Made by a program: the position numbers and the translations under genes. Below are positions 1 through 9,063 of a DNA stretch of 64,000 bases, one piece after another (position 1 is the stretch's first letter; each line of letters starts with the position of its first letter). The stretch is from Flavobacteriales bacterium BRH_c54 (GTDB lineage Bacteria > Bacteroidota > Bacteroidia > Flavobacteriales_E > Vicingaceae). Location of the stretch: the NCBI GenBank assembly GCA_000961845.1, contig LADZ01000012.1:1-64000 (forward strand), in the 5' to 3' direction. Below the pieces are notes generated by a model. It saw nothing but the letters and a program-made list of their open reading frames with translations, did not search any database and was not told where the DNA came from.

Positions 1-2480
1 GAATCAATAGCAACATACATTACCTGATAGCTTCCGGTATCAGCATAAGTATATACTGGATTAGCAGCAGTATCTATTCCTATTCCATCGCCAAAATCCC
101 AATAGTGATTGGGAGGTATAGGAGCTCCGGTGGAAGAGAAATTAACAGTGTATGGGGCTTCACATAATGTTATATCTGAAGGAACATTTGCATCAGCGAT
201 AACTCCTTGAAAATCTAAGCCGATTTTGATAGCTCCAAAATTGCAATTAGTTGACCCATTGGTACTCGAATAAGCTCCAGGTGACGTAGGAAAATTGCTA
301 TTTCCACAAGCAGCACAAACCCCTTCGTAAATAGTTCCTCTTTTGTCAAATCTACTTGTTCCTCCATCAACATGTTCAGTAGCAGACAGGCTACCAAAAT
401 AAGTTCCGTACAATAAATTTTGAGCATCTCTATCTAATACCATAAAATAAAAGTCGCTACCATCAGTAGAAGATTGAATGGCATTTGTTGTAATAGGCAT
501 ATTAAAGGTGTTGCCACCAGCTGCACTAGAACTATTAACAGTGCCACCCCATCCACCGATATAAATATTATCGCAATTGTCTACTAAAAATGCCGTTAAA
601 GAAATATTTATTCTAGAGCTATTTATACTTCCAAATACAGTACTAAAATTAGTTACTGTTAAATTATTATTCATTTTGTGGATAAACTGATTTGCTCCAA
701 CATTATTATAAGTATTAGGAGTTACAGGATAGTTTCCATTTGTTTGTCCAACTACATATACATCTTGGTCTTGATCTAATTCTATGATGTAAGATTGGTC
801 ATAAGAGTTTGTTCCAACATAAGTAAGTGCTGATATAGCTCCATTGGCATTATTAAATTTAGCAATGAACCCATCTACCGAACCTGAATAAGAGGAGCCA
901 ACAACTCCTGATGTAGTTGCTAAATTACTACTTGTTGTTCCACCACAAATAAAAGCAGCATTATTTACATTATCGATTCTAATTGAATAAGCAGCATCTC
1001 CTCCGGAACCACCAATATATGTTGACCAAGATAACGTAGTTAAATTAGCAGATAATTTTGCAACAACACCATCATAACCGCCAAATAATGTCTGGCTATA
1101 TGAGCCTGCTGTTGTTGGAAAATTGGAAGAAATGGTAGAGGATGCAATATAAATATCATTATTATTATCGAGCACTACTTCTCCTCTTGCATGGTCGGCA
1201 TAATTATATCTTAAACTGGTATTTAAGGAAAACCCATCATTGGAAGAACCTCCAATATATGTACTGCCTATTAATGCAGTGCCTGTATTATTAAGTTTAG
1301 TAACAAAAATATCTGTGCCATTACCATAGGTAATACCATCTTGTGTAGTATTTGCTCCTCCATTAAAAGTTTGATCGAAAGCATTAGCCGTAGTAGGAAA
1401 GTTGGTAGAGGATGTAACTCCTAAGATAACTAAATTACTGTCAGCATCAGCTATTAAACTATGAGGTTGATCTGCATTATTCCCACCAAGGTAGGTAGAA
1501 TAAACTATGGCTGTTCCTGTGGGGTTAAATTTAGTAATTACAGCATCTATATTTCCTCCAAAGGTAATGTCATAAGCTCCAGAAGAAATAGGATAACCAG
1601 CACCAAAGGCAATGCTTCCACCATAAAAATTTCCATTATCATCATAAGTTGCTGTAAAACCCCAGTTGTCAGCTGAAGAACCTGTTAATGTAGAAAAAAT
1701 CCATGTAGGATCAATAATTAAATCATAACCCAAATCGTAGCCATTTGGTAGATGAAACGCTACTTTTTTATTTTCTAATGTGAATGAACATTCCACATTT
1801 ACTTTTTTTCCATTAATGTTTTGGAAGGCAATAGGAGCCAATTCTTTCACAACACCTGTAGATAGGGTAATCTCTAAAATACCATTCTTTATCTGGATAT
1901 TATTTACATTTTGATATTCTATTAAGATGTCTTTTGGGTTACCTCCTTGCTTGACAATAAAGTCATATTTTAAATAATTGTTTGTACTGTAAATATCTAT
2001 ATCAATATTGTTATAGGTGTTGAGATAAGTTATTTTTTCATAAGAAGATACTCCCGAATACCAGTTTTCAGGATTATTTCCTTTCAGGTAATTTTTGTAA
2101 TAAGGTAATTTATTTTCAGATATAACTCTATGGGATAGGTTTGCTCCTAAAAACTCCATACTGTAAGCATGTTTTTTGATTTTAAAAGGTTTATTACCAT
2201 AAACTTCTCTCAGTTGAGGTTGATGTCTTACTTCATCTAATCGCTTAAGATCTTCTGCGGAATATAAATCGAAGGTAAATTTATTTTTTTCAAAATAGAT
2301 ATCGCCAATATGTAATTTACAATGATATTTTACTTTTTCATCTAATTGACCAATATTTTCTGTAAAATGGTAATCTGCATCTTGTTTTTCGTGAGCGGTA
2401 GCTAAAAAAGAAAATATTAAAAAAGAGATTATTAAAATAAACTTTTTAAGGGCTATGTGTTTTTTACTATTTTTCATCAT
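1..2480 (-). CDS. Giant secreted SBBP-repeat/PKD protein (3' end beyond window)
   Basis: The frame is open from the start codon at 2480 to the left edge, about 826 codons, so the C-terminus is not in the window. A lysine-rich start is followed by a hydrophobic stretch ending in FLATAHEK, a signal peptide. The next region has the FTENIGQLDEKVKYH motif typical of the domain (DUF7948) that heads Bacteroidota SBBP proteins. From about residue 260 there are repeated blade-like units of the type GNNADQPHSLIADADSN and GGSGGDAAYSIRIDNVNN (SBBP repeats, probably a beta-propeller). A PKD domain with HYWDFGDG lies at the window edge. Such proteins usually end in a T9SS sorting domain, but that part is not visible here. 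The likely role is a cell-surface or secreted adhesive protein; the ligand is unknown. ATG-ATG at 2480 and 2477 are equally good starts. A promoter lies at 2586-2617. Confidence 0.9.
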   Translation of the reverse strand, partial: MMKNSKKHIALKKFILIISFLIFSFLATAHEKQDADYHFTENIGQLDEKVKYHCKLHIGDIYFEKNKFTFDLYSAEDLKRLDEVRHQPQLREVYGNKPFKIKKHAYSMEFLGANLSHRVISENKLPYYKNYLKGNNPENWYSGVSSYEKITYLNTYNNIDIDIYSTNNYLKYDFIVKQGGNPKDILIEYQNVNNIQIKNGILEITLSTGVVKELAPIAFQNINGKKVNVECSFTLENKKVAFHLPNGYDLGYDLIIDPTWIFSTLTGSSADNWGFTATYDDNGNFYGGSIAFGAGYPISSGAYDITFGGNIDAVITKFNPTGTAIVYSTYLGGNNADQPHSLIADADSNLVILGVTSSTNFPTTANAFDQTFNGGANTTQDGITYGNGTDIFVTKLNNTGTALIGSTYIGGSSNDGFSLNTSLRYNYADHARGEVVLDNNNDIYIASSTISSNFPTTAGSYSQTLFGGYDGVVAKLSANLTTLSWSTYIGGSGGDAAYSIRIDNVNNAAFICGGTTSSNLATTSGVVGSSYSGSVDGFIAKFNNANGAISALTYVGTNSYDQSYIIELDQDQDVYVVGQTNGNYPVTPNTYNNVGANQFIHKMNNNLTVTNFSTVFGSINSSRINISLTAFLVDNCDNIYIGGWGGTVNSSSAAGGNTFNMPITTNAIQSSTDGSDFYFMVLDRDAQNLLYGTYFGSLSATEHVDGGTSRFDKRGTIYEGVCAACGNSNFPTSPGAYSSTNGSTNCNFGAIKIGLDFQGVIADANVPSDITLCEAPYTVNFSSTGAPIPPNHYWDFGDGIGIDTAANPVYTYADTGSYQVMYVAID

Positions 2481-2847
2481 CAGCGATAATTAAATGAATA
2501 TAATTTATTGGGGTTTTAAAGTTCATTTTTTTCATTAGCATAAAAAAAACTATAAATTCCACATAATAAATATTTTAAATCAAACCAAAAATACATTAAT
2601 TTTTGAAAGTTTGTCAATTTACTTAGGAATAATTTTTTTAGACACTTTATTGTTAGTTTCTTATACACAGATAATTATAGTAAATAGTTTACAGACTATC
2701 TCTATAGAGTTATACAAAGGTGGTAGGTTATATTGTGTTGTGATTAAAAAAGGGTTTTATTAAAAAATTAATCTACTTAGAAGCATATAAACATCATGAA
2801 GTGTGTTCTACACATATGCAGTTAAAAAACTAGAACAATAAGAAAAA
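2481..2847. other. 367-bp AT-rich intergenic region
   Basis: I see no gene here. The left part is the leader and promoter of the SBBP protein on the minus strand. The right part lies downstream of the CoA-binding gene and holds only weak short inverted repeats (for example gtgt/acac around 2801-2812) without a convincing T-run, so I do not call a terminator. Confidence 0.6.
2586..2617 (-). promoter_or_regulatory. Bacteroidota-type promoter for the SBBP protein
   Basis: On the minus strand TTG (2617-2615) is followed after 21 bp by TATTTTTG (2593-2586). This matches the Bacteroidota -33 TTG and -7 TAnnTTTG pattern. It would give a leader of about 100 nt before the start at 2480. Confidence 0.5.
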
Positions 2848-3210
2848 TTAATACTTATCGATAGATAATAATACCAATGTACAAGCTTCTTCAGTAGCTA
2901 TGCCTTTTTCTTCGGCTAATTTTTTAAGCTCAGGATTTTCCGTGCCGGGATTAAAAATAATACGTTTCGGGTGAATTTGATTCACTACATAATCGTAATA
3001 TTCTTTTTGTCGTGCCGGACCAACATATAAGGTAACAGTATCAATATCAGTTGGGGTAGGAGAATTAGTTAATATCTCATGTCCTTCAATTTCACCTTTT
3101 TTAATCCCAACCGGTACTACTTCATGTCCGTGTTGAGCCAATTTAGCAGTGGCTTTGTATGCATATCTTTCGGGGTTTGGAGTTGCTCCTAATATCAATG
3201 TCTTTTTCAT
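2848..3210 (-). CDS. CoA-binding domain protein (YccU-type)
   Basis: A 120-residue single-domain protein. It begins MKKTLILGATPNPERYAYKA, a Rossmann-like nucleotide-binding start with the GATPNPERYA loop characteristic of the CoA_binding_2/YccU family. The end has the conserved FNPGTENPEL and EACTLVLL segments. The family is cytosolic, binds CoA in structural-genomics structures and has no established reaction. The length is normal for the family. It stands alone on the minus strand, separated from gpmI by a repeat-like 200-bp spacer. Confidence 0.85.
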   Translation of the reverse strand: MKKTLILGATPNPERYAYKATAKLAQHGHEVVPVGIKKGEIEGHEILTNSPTPTDIDTVTLYVGPARQKEYYDYVVNQIHPKRIIFNPGTENPELKKLAEEKGIATEEACTLVLLSIDKY

Positions 3211-3280
3211 TTTATTAGTTTAATGATTACACCATAAAAGTACGAATTATCCTGCTGCCAAAAATGTAAAAAAGCTTAAA

Positions 3281-3354
3281 AATTAAACCACATAGACACA
3301 TAGTTTTTATAGTTTATTGAGCTAAGGAATTTCTATATTACTATGTGGTTAATT
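3281..3354. repeat. Palindromic intergenic element with ACCACATAG arms
   Basis: The left arm aattaaaccacatag (3281-3295) is answered by ctatgtggttaatt (3341-3354), an inverted repeat with one bulged A. The left arm continues with acacatag. A close relative of the left arm is at 57396-57419. This looks like a small dispersed extragenic element; it encodes nothing. Confidence 0.5.
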
Positions 3355-3387
3355 GCTTAAAAAAGTAAAGGTCTAAAAAAATGAGCT

Positions 3388-3395
3388 TAACTTTG
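3388..3395 (+). promoter_or_regulatory. -7 promoter element of gpmI
   Basis: TAACTTTG matches TAnnTTTG and lies 22 bp before the gpmI start. I could not assign a good -33 element. Confidence 0.45.
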
Positions 3396-3417
3396 TAGTT
3401 CTTAATATTTTCTAGAA

Positions 3418-4941
3418 ATGAACATGAAAAAAGTAGCTTTATTAATTTTGGATGGCTGGGGTTTGGGAGACAAGACCAAATCAGACGCCATTTACAATGC
3501 CAATACCCCATTTTTTGATGCTTGCTTGGCAAAATATCCCAATGCAAAACTAAAAACCTTTGGTGGTTTTGTAGGGTTGCCTGAAGGACAAATGGGTAAC
3601 TCTGAAGTAGGGCATCTTAATATAGGAGCAGGAAGAGTAGTGTATCAAGATTTTGCTAAAATTAATAAAGCTGTAGAAGATAAAACCATTGATAAAAATC
3701 CTACTTTATTAGCCGCTTTTGAATACGCAAAGAAAAATAATGTAAGTGTTCATTTTATGGGGTTGGTTTCCGATGGAGGAATTCATTCGCATCAAAAACA
3801 TTTGTACCGCTTATGCGAGATGGCTCATCATCATCAAATTAAAAATGCCTTTGTGCATGCGTTTACCGATGGTAGAGATTGTGACCCCAAAAGTGGATTG
3901 GGTTTTATAGAGCAACTTCAAGAAAAAATTCAACATACCAATGTAAAGTTAGCTTCGGTAATTGGCAGGTATTATGCTATGGATAGGGATAACCGTTGGG
4001 AACGTGTACAAAAAGCATATAATTTATTGGTTAAAGGCGAAGGAAAAACAACGCAGAATGTATTACAAAGCATTCAAGAAAGTTATATTAATAATGTTAC
4101 CGATGAGTTTATAGAACCTACCGTTGTGGTGGATGAAACAGGAAAACCTTTAGGAACTATTCAGCCGGATGATGTGGTGATTTGCTTTAACTTTAGAACC
4201 GATCGTTGTAGAGAAATTACTATTGCACTAACGCAAGAAGACAAACATGAATGGAACATGAACACGCTTCCGCTGTATTATGTTACCATGACCAATTACG
4301 ATAAGACGTTTAAAAATGTGCATGTTGTTTATGATAAAGATAATTTAAGTAATACCTTGGGAGAAGTGCTATCTACTCATAATAAAACACAAATTCGTAT
4401 TGCCGAAACAGAAAAATATCCCCACGTAACCTTCTTTTTTTCAGGAGGGAGAGAGCTTCCTTTTATTGGTGAAAAGAGAATTTTAATCAACTCGCCAAAA
4501 GTAGCCACTTACGATTTACAACCTGAAATGAGTGCCGAAGAAGTTACTCAAGCCATTCTTAATGAAATTAATAATGACCCTGTGGATTTTATTTGTTTAA
4601 ACTTTGCCAACCCTGATATGGTGGGACATACAGGTGTTTACGAAGCTATTGTACAAGCGGTGGAGAAAGTGGATAGCTGTGTCGAACGTATTGTAAATAC
4701 AGGAATAGAAAAGGGATATTCATTTATCATTATTGCTGATCATGGTAATGCTGACGTTGCTATTAATGCTGATGGTTCTCCAAATACGGCTCATTCCACT
4801 AATTTGGTGCCTTGCATTTTAATAGATGATGATTACAAAACTATTGCTGATGGGAAATTAGCAGATATTGCCCCCACTATTTTAAAATTGATGGATATTG
4901 CTTTGCCAGTAGAAATGGATGGAGAGGTCTTGGTATCTTGA
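3418..4941 (+). CDS. gpmI: 2,3-bisphosphoglycerate-independent phosphoglycerate mutase
   Basis: This enzyme interconverts 3- and 2-phosphoglycerate in glycolysis and gluconeogenesis, in the cytosol, with two divalent metal ions. At 507 residues it has the usual length for the family. Visible hallmarks are LILDGWG at residues 9-15 (metal-binding Asp12), the phosphoserine loop GQMGNSEVGH with Ser62, FTDGRDCDP near 150, DRDNRWER near 180, and the metal-binding ADHGNAD and AHSTNLVP segments near 440-465. ATG at 3418 or at 3424 is possible, and both keep the family N-terminus. The gene is monocistronic and converges on paaI. The -7 element at 3388-3395 is the probable promoter. Confidence 0.98.
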   Translation: MNMKKVALLILDGWGLGDKTKSDAIYNANTPFFDACLAKYPNAKLKTFGGFVGLPEGQMGNSEVGHLNIGAGRVVYQDFAKINKAVEDKTIDKNPTLLAAFEYAKKNNVSVHFMGLVSDGGIHSHQKHLYRLCEMAHHHQIKNAFVHAFTDGRDCDPKSGLGFIEQLQEKIQHTNVKLASVIGRYYAMDRDNRWERVQKAYNLLVKGEGKTTQNVLQSIQESYINNVTDEFIEPTVVVDETGKPLGTIQPDDVVICFNFRTDRCREITIALTQEDKHEWNMNTLPLYYVTMTNYDKTFKNVHVVYDKDNLSNTLGEVLSTHNKTQIRIAETEKYPHVTFFFSGGRELPFIGEKRILINSPKVATYDLQPEMSAEEVTQAILNEINNDPVDFICLNFANPDMVGHTGVYEAIVQAVEKVDSCVERIVNTGIEKGYSFIIIADHGNADVAINADGSPNTAHSTNLVPCILIDDDYKTIADGKLADIAPTILKLMDIALPVEMDGEVLVS

Positions 4942-5004
4942 GGTTCAATGTTTAAAGTTTGAGGTTTCATAAAACGATAATGTTTCTACCTCTAAACTCA
5001 TAAA

Positions 5005-5418
5005 CTAAACTTTCCATTCTTTTCCTGTTCTATAAACAGTACCTTTAAAAGCTCCAACCAACATACCATGTTGGTTAGTTACCGGAATGTTGTAAATGCC
5101 TATTTTGTTAGATAAATTTATCTCTGTAGCTTCAGCAAATAAGGTGTCGCCAACATTTACCGGATTAGGATAAGAAATAGAACATTCCAACGCCACACTT
5201 AATCTGCCATAAGCATTAGAAGCAAAAGCTAATGCACTATCGGCTAATGAAAAAGTTACGCCACCGTGTATAATGCCAAATCCATTGCACATCTCCGGTC
5301 TTACCGTCATTTTTAGTTGACAATATCCTTCTTTTGACTCAATGACTTCGATACCCAACCATTGGCTAAAAGCATCAGTTTCCATCATTTTATCTACTAT
5401 TTTGTGTGTTTGTCCCAT
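5005..5418 (-). CDS. paaI: PaaI-type hotdog thioesterase
   Basis: A 137-residue hotdog-fold protein with the PaaI core CNGFGIIHGGVTFSLADSAL (residues 44-63). The HGG turn and the Asp in LADSALAF form the acyl-CoA thioesterase site. PaaI hydrolyses stalled phenylacetyl-CoA-type intermediates in the phenylacetate pathway. It is the last gene of a minus-strand paaG-paaH-paaI operon; its start is 2 bp past the paaH stop codon, so it is probably translationally coupled. The family alone would also allow a general acyl-CoA thioesterase; the neighbours support PaaI. Confidence 0.88.
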   Translation of the reverse strand: MGQTHKIVDKMMETDAFSQWLGIEVIESKEGYCQLKMTVRPEMCNGFGIIHGGVTFSLADSALAFASNAYGRLSVALECSISYPNPVNVGDTLFAEATEINLSNKIGIYNIPVTNQHGMLVGAFKGTVYRTGKEWKV

Positions 5419-5420
5419 AA

Positions 5421-6587
5421 TTAAAAGAAATTTTTGTTTTCTCTTACCATTCTTCTTAACAATACACTTGGTCGGTAGCGATCTTCTCCGTATTCGTTAA
5501 ATAATGTTTCTAATTGTTGGAGCACATTTTTCAACCCAATTTCATCTGCCCATTTTAATAAACCTTTAGGATAATTTACACCTTTGGTCATCGCTAAATC
5601 AATATCTTCTTTAGAAGCGATGTTTAGGAATAAAGCATCAACAGCTTCGTTAATCAGCATTACTAAAATTCGGTTGAAAATAACAGTGCCTAATGCTTTG
5701 TCTTTGTTGGGTGCTGACATATTAGCCTCATCAGCATAATTGTAATAACCTCTACCCGATTTTCTTCCGTACCAACCTGCTTCTGAGTGTCGTTTTTGCG
5801 TAAAGGATGGTTTGTATCTCGGGTCGTAATAAAACGCTTCAAAAACGGTTTCTGTAACCGTATAATTAATGTCGTTACCAATATAATCCATTAGCGTAAA
5901 AGGACCCATTCTAAAACCACCCATTTCGGTCATAGCCCAATCTATGGTTGCAAAATCGGCTACTCCTTCTTCATAAATTCGTAATGCTTCGCCATAAAAC
6001 GGACGAGCTACACGGTTAACAATAAAACCAGGAGTATCTTTGGCTAGCACAGTTACTTTTCCCCAACTGTCAATTAATGTTCGGGCGGTTTTTTTGGTAG
6101 CTTCGGAAGTTTGTACTGCAGGAATAATTTCTACCAAGGGCATTAATGGTGCAGGATTAAAAAAGTGGATGCCAATTACTCTTTCCGGCTTTTTACAAGC
6201 TGCTGCAATGGAAGCAATAGAAAGTGAAGAAGTGTTACTTGCCAAAATACAATTGGGAGAAGTAATGCTTTCCAACTGAGCAAACACTTTCTTTTTTACC
6301 TCTAAATTTTCAATGATGGCTTCAATAATCAAATCACATTCGGCTAAATCTTTAGTTGAGGTAGAAAAAGTTATTCTTCCCATAATATTATCTGCCGTAG
6401 CCTGATTGATTTTTTCTTTTTGCACTAAACGAGATAAAATGTTTTTTAATCCTGTTGAAGCTTTCACTAAAGCCTCTTCATTTAAATCTACCAGAGTAAC
6501 TTGATGTTTGTTGGTTGCTGCAATTTGCACAATTCCGGAACCCATAGAGCCTGCTCCTAGTACGCCTACTTTATTTATTTCATTCAT
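5421..6587 (-). CDS. paaH: 3-hydroxyacyl-CoA dehydrogenase (PaaH type)
   Basis: An NAD-dependent dehydrogenase that oxidises 3-hydroxyacyl-CoA (3-hydroxyadipyl-CoA in phenylacetate breakdown). The N-terminal Rossmann fold has VGVLGAGSMGSGI (residues 8-19). The middle has the signature IGIHFFNPAPLMPLVEII with the catalytic His, and NTSS before it. The C-terminal half carries two 3HCDH_C-like helical domains, the second starting around residue 285, which gives 388 residues as in PaaH rather than about 285 as in Hbd. It lies between paaG (44 bp upstream) and paaI (2 bp downstream). General beta-oxidation use is possible as well. Confidence 0.88.
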   Translation of the reverse strand: MNEINKVGVLGAGSMGSGIVQIAATNKHQVTLVDLNEEALVKASTGLKNILSRLVQKEKINQATADNIMGRITFSTSTKDLAECDLIIEAIIENLEVKKKVFAQLESITSPNCILASNTSSLSIASIAAACKKPERVIGIHFFNPAPLMPLVEIIPAVQTSEATKKTARTLIDSWGKVTVLAKDTPGFIVNRVARPFYGEALRIYEEGVADFATIDWAMTEMGGFRMGPFTLMDYIGNDINYTVTETVFEAFYYDPRYKPSFTQKRHSEAGWYGRKSGRGYYNYADEANMSAPNKDKALGTVIFNRILVMLINEAVDALFLNIASKEDIDLAMTKGVNYPKGLLKWADEIGLKNVLQQLETLFNEYGEDRYRPSVLLRRMVRENKNFF

Positions 6588-6631
6588 AAGTTATATCTTT
6601 TTTCTTCATTCCTAATGTTTGCTTTTGTTAA

Positions 6632-7408
6632 TTAATTCCCTTTGAAGATTGGTTTACGTTTTTCTAAAAATGCATTTACACCTTCTTGGTAATCGTACGT
6701 CTGTCCGGCTTCATTTTGTAACTCACCTTCTCTGGCTAATTGTTGTGTTAAGTTGTTATTAAACGATTCATTTAATAATCTTTTAGTTAAACCAATTCCT
6801 TTGGTAGGCATTTGAGCTAAGGTTTGAGCTATTCTTAGGGCTTCTTCTTGTAAAGCTTCATCGGCAACAGCTTTATAAATCATACCCATTTTTTCAGCAT
6901 CTTCAGCTATAACCTTATCTCCTAAAAACATTAAAGCAGCAGCTTTTTGCAGACCAATTAATCTGGGTAGGTAGTACGTTCCTCCACTATCGGGGATTAA
7001 CCCAATTTTACTAAATGCCTGTATAAAACTTGCTGATTTTGCTGCAAGGGTAATATCGCAAGCCAATGCAATGTTGGCTCCAGCACCCGCTGCAACACCA
7101 TTTACGCCACAAACAATAGGTTTCTCAATTTTTCTTAATCGATCTATTATTGGATTGTAATGTTCTTCTACAATTTTGGGTAATTCGGTTTGATTAGGAT
7201 CTATGGCTTCTGCTAAATCTTGTCCGGCACAAAATGCTTTACCTTCAGCAGTAATGTAAATGGCTCTTACTTCGGGTTTTTTTTCACATTCGTCTAAAGC
7301 AGCTTGTAAATCAAAAGCCATTTGGCGAACAAAACTGTTGAATTTATCGGGTCTGTTAAGGATGATAATGCCTACTCCATTATCAATTTTAAAGTTGATG
7401 TTGCTCAT
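6632..7408 (-). CDS. paaG: Enoyl-CoA hydratase/isomerase (PaaG type)
   Basis: A 258-residue crotonase-fold enzyme. The oxyanion-hole segments are AFCAGQDLAEA (near residue 58) and GVAAGAGANIALACDI (near 104). GLIPDSGGTYYLPRLIG (near 136) carries Asp rather than the paired Glu of classic hydratases, as in PaaG, the ring-1,2-epoxyphenylacetyl-CoA isomerase. It is the first gene of the paaG-H-I operon. The ring-epoxidase (paaABCDE), paaZ, paaK and paaJ genes are not in the window, so the assignment to phenylacetate degradation rests on family resemblance and gene order. Confidence 0.85.
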   Translation of the reverse strand: MSNINFKIDNGVGIIILNRPDKFNSFVRQMAFDLQAALDECEKKPEVRAIYITAEGKAFCAGQDLAEAIDPNQTELPKIVEEHYNPIIDRLRKIEKPIVCGVNGVAAGAGANIALACDITLAAKSASFIQAFSKIGLIPDSGGTYYLPRLIGLQKAAALMFLGDKVIAEDAEKMGMIYKAVADEALQEEALRIAQTLAQMPTKGIGLTKRLLNESFNNNLTQQLAREGELQNEAGQTYDYQEGVNAFLEKRKPIFKGN

Positions 7409-7466
7409 AGTTTTTCCATTATTTTTTTATAGTTGAACAACAAAAATAGCATTTTGTGTCCATCTA

Positions 7467-7498
7467 TTGTTATTCAAGTATTAGGTTTATTACATTTG
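7467..7498 (+). promoter_or_regulatory. Promoter of yicC-gmk-nadD
   Basis: TTG (7467-7469), a 21-bp spacer and TACATTTG (7491-7498) fit the Bacteroidota consensus and lie 20 bp before the yicC start. On the opposite strand TATTTTTG (7448-7441) is a candidate -7 element for paaG, making this a divergent promoter region. Confidence 0.5.
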
Positions 7499-7517
7499 CA
7501 ACTTAAAATTATCATAG

Positions 7518-8390
7518 ATGATTAAATCAATGACAGGATTTGGGAAATCCGCTACCAGTATCAACCAAAAGAAAATCAGCATAGAAATTCGTTCGCTTAA
7601 TAGCAAACAAGCTGATATTTCTATAAGAATTCCGGCTGTTTACAAAGAAAAAGAATTAGAACTTAGAGCTAAAATTAATCAGCATCTTGAGAGAGGAAAA
7701 ATTGAATTTAGTTTATATGTTGAGCAAACTACTGCCACACCAAATTACCAAATTAACGAAAGTTTATTTAAAAACTATTATAATGAGCTAAAGCGTTTGT
7801 CTGACGAGTTGGGCGAGCAATCTGATTTAATAAAAATTGTTGCAGGAATGCCTGATGTTTTTCAGAAAGAAGAAAAACAAGCCTTAGACGAGTCGGAGTG
7901 GCAGACCATAGTAGAATTGACTACAAAAGCCTTGCAAGATATTGATGCTTACAGAACGGATGAAGGCAATACGCTTCAAAAAGAAATGGAATTGAGAATT
8001 AATAATATTCAACAGCTGTTGAATAAAGTGGAATTGTACGAAAAAGAAAGAATAATTACTGTTAGAGAAAGGATTACAGCACATTTAGAAGAAATTGTTA
8101 ATGGTAATCAGATAGATAAAGACAGGTTAGGGCAAGAGTTGGTTTTTTATATTGAAAAGTTCGATGTTTCAGAAGAAAAGCAACGATTACAATCTCACCT
8201 CGATTATTTTATGGACACTATGAATGATAAGGATTCCCAAGGAAAAAAGTTGGGTTTTATCAGTCAGGAAATGGGTAGAGAAATTAATACGTTAGGGTCA
8301 AAAGCAAATCATTCCGAATTACAAAAAATTGTGGTGGAGATGAAAGATGAGTTAGAAAAGATTAAAGAACAGATATTAAATATTTTATAA
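7518..8390 (+). CDS. YicC family endoribonuclease-like protein
   Basis: A 290-residue protein beginning MIKSMTGFGKS, the YicC_N signature, with EIRSLNSKQADISIRIP following. The C-terminal domain (about residues 205-290, DUF1732) ends with the conserved QGKKLGFISQEMGREINTLGSKA block. E. coli YicC has been reported to take part in RNA turnover; the function here is inferred from the family. It lies just upstream of gmk (5-bp gap), the arrangement common in many bacteria, so the two are co-transcribed. Confidence 0.9.
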   Translation: MIKSMTGFGKSATSINQKKISIEIRSLNSKQADISIRIPAVYKEKELELRAKINQHLERGKIEFSLYVEQTTATPNYQINESLFKNYYNELKRLSDELGEQSDLIKIVAGMPDVFQKEEKQALDESEWQTIVELTTKALQDIDAYRTDEGNTLQKEMELRINNIQQLLNKVELYEKERIITVRERITAHLEEIVNGNQIDKDRLGQELVFYIEKFDVSEEKQRLQSHLDYFMDTMNDKDSQGKKLGFISQEMGREINTLGSKANHSELQKIVVEMKDELEKIKEQILNIL

Positions 8391-8395
8391 GAATT

Positions 8396-8965
8396 ATGAG
8401 TAAAAACAAATGCATTATCATTTGTGCTCCATCAGGAGCAGGAAAAACTTCAATTACCAAATACCTATTGGCACAAGACTTAAATTTAAAATTTTCGATT
8501 TCGGCATGCAATAGAGAAAAAAGAGAGAATGAAACTAACGGAGTGGATTATTACTTTTTGAGTACAGAGGAATTTCAAAACAAAATAGACAATAACGAGT
8601 TTGTAGAATGGGAAGAAGTTTATCAAGATCAATATTATGGGACTTTAAAATCTGAAATTACCAGAATTTGGGAAGAAGGACATAATGTAATTTTTGATGT
8701 GGATGTAGAAGGTGGTTTGAGTTTAAGTAAATATTTTGGAGAGAATGCACTAACCATTTTCATTCAGGCACCAAGTATAGAAGAATTAGAAAAAAGGCTA
8801 AGAAGCAGAGGAAGTGAAACAGAAGAAAAAATCCAAAAAAGACTGAAAAAGGCAACTCAAGAAATGAGTTACTCTAAGTGGTTCGATGTAATTATTGTAA
8901 ATGATGACTTACAAAAAGCCCAGAAAGAAACACTTAATATTGTAAACTCTTTTTTAACAAAATGA
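8396..8965 (+). CDS. gmk: Guanylate kinase
   Basis: This cytosolic enzyme phosphorylates GMP to GDP with ATP. The P-loop APSGAGKTS is at residues 11-19. The GMP-binding region follows with FSISACNREKRENETNGVDYYF, where the usual TTR is replaced by SACNR, and with WEEVYQDQYYGT. The lid and C-terminal part contain FIQAPSIEELEKRLRSRG. At 189 residues the length is normal. It forms an operon with yicC upstream and probably nadD 98 bp downstream. Confidence 0.96.
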   Translation: MSKNKCIIICAPSGAGKTSITKYLLAQDLNLKFSISACNREKRENETNGVDYYFLSTEEFQNKIDNNEFVEWEEVYQDQYYGTLKSEITRIWEEGHNVIFDVDVEGGLSLSKYFGENALTIFIQAPSIEELEKRLRSRGSETEEKIQKRLKKATQEMSYSKWFDVIIVNDDLQKAQKETLNIVNSFLTK

Positions 8966-9063
8966 TAGAGGGATGAAACGACCTTGAAAAAAAAATTCTT
9001 ATATAAGAAAATGATTAATAATAGGGAGTTACATCTGACAGATGAAAACAATAGATAAAACAG

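Noticed and set aside
1461-1676. Short plus-strand ORF inside the SBBP gene
   Set aside because: It is antisense to the long open minus-strand frame, which has clear SBBP-repeat and PKD motifs.
3341-3547. Minus-strand ORF over the gpmI start
   Set aside because: Overlaps the certain gpmI frame and the promoter; its translation has no family motif.
5690-5881. Second frame inside paaH, and antisense ORF at 6040-6279
   Set aside because: Shadows of the well-conserved paaH reading.
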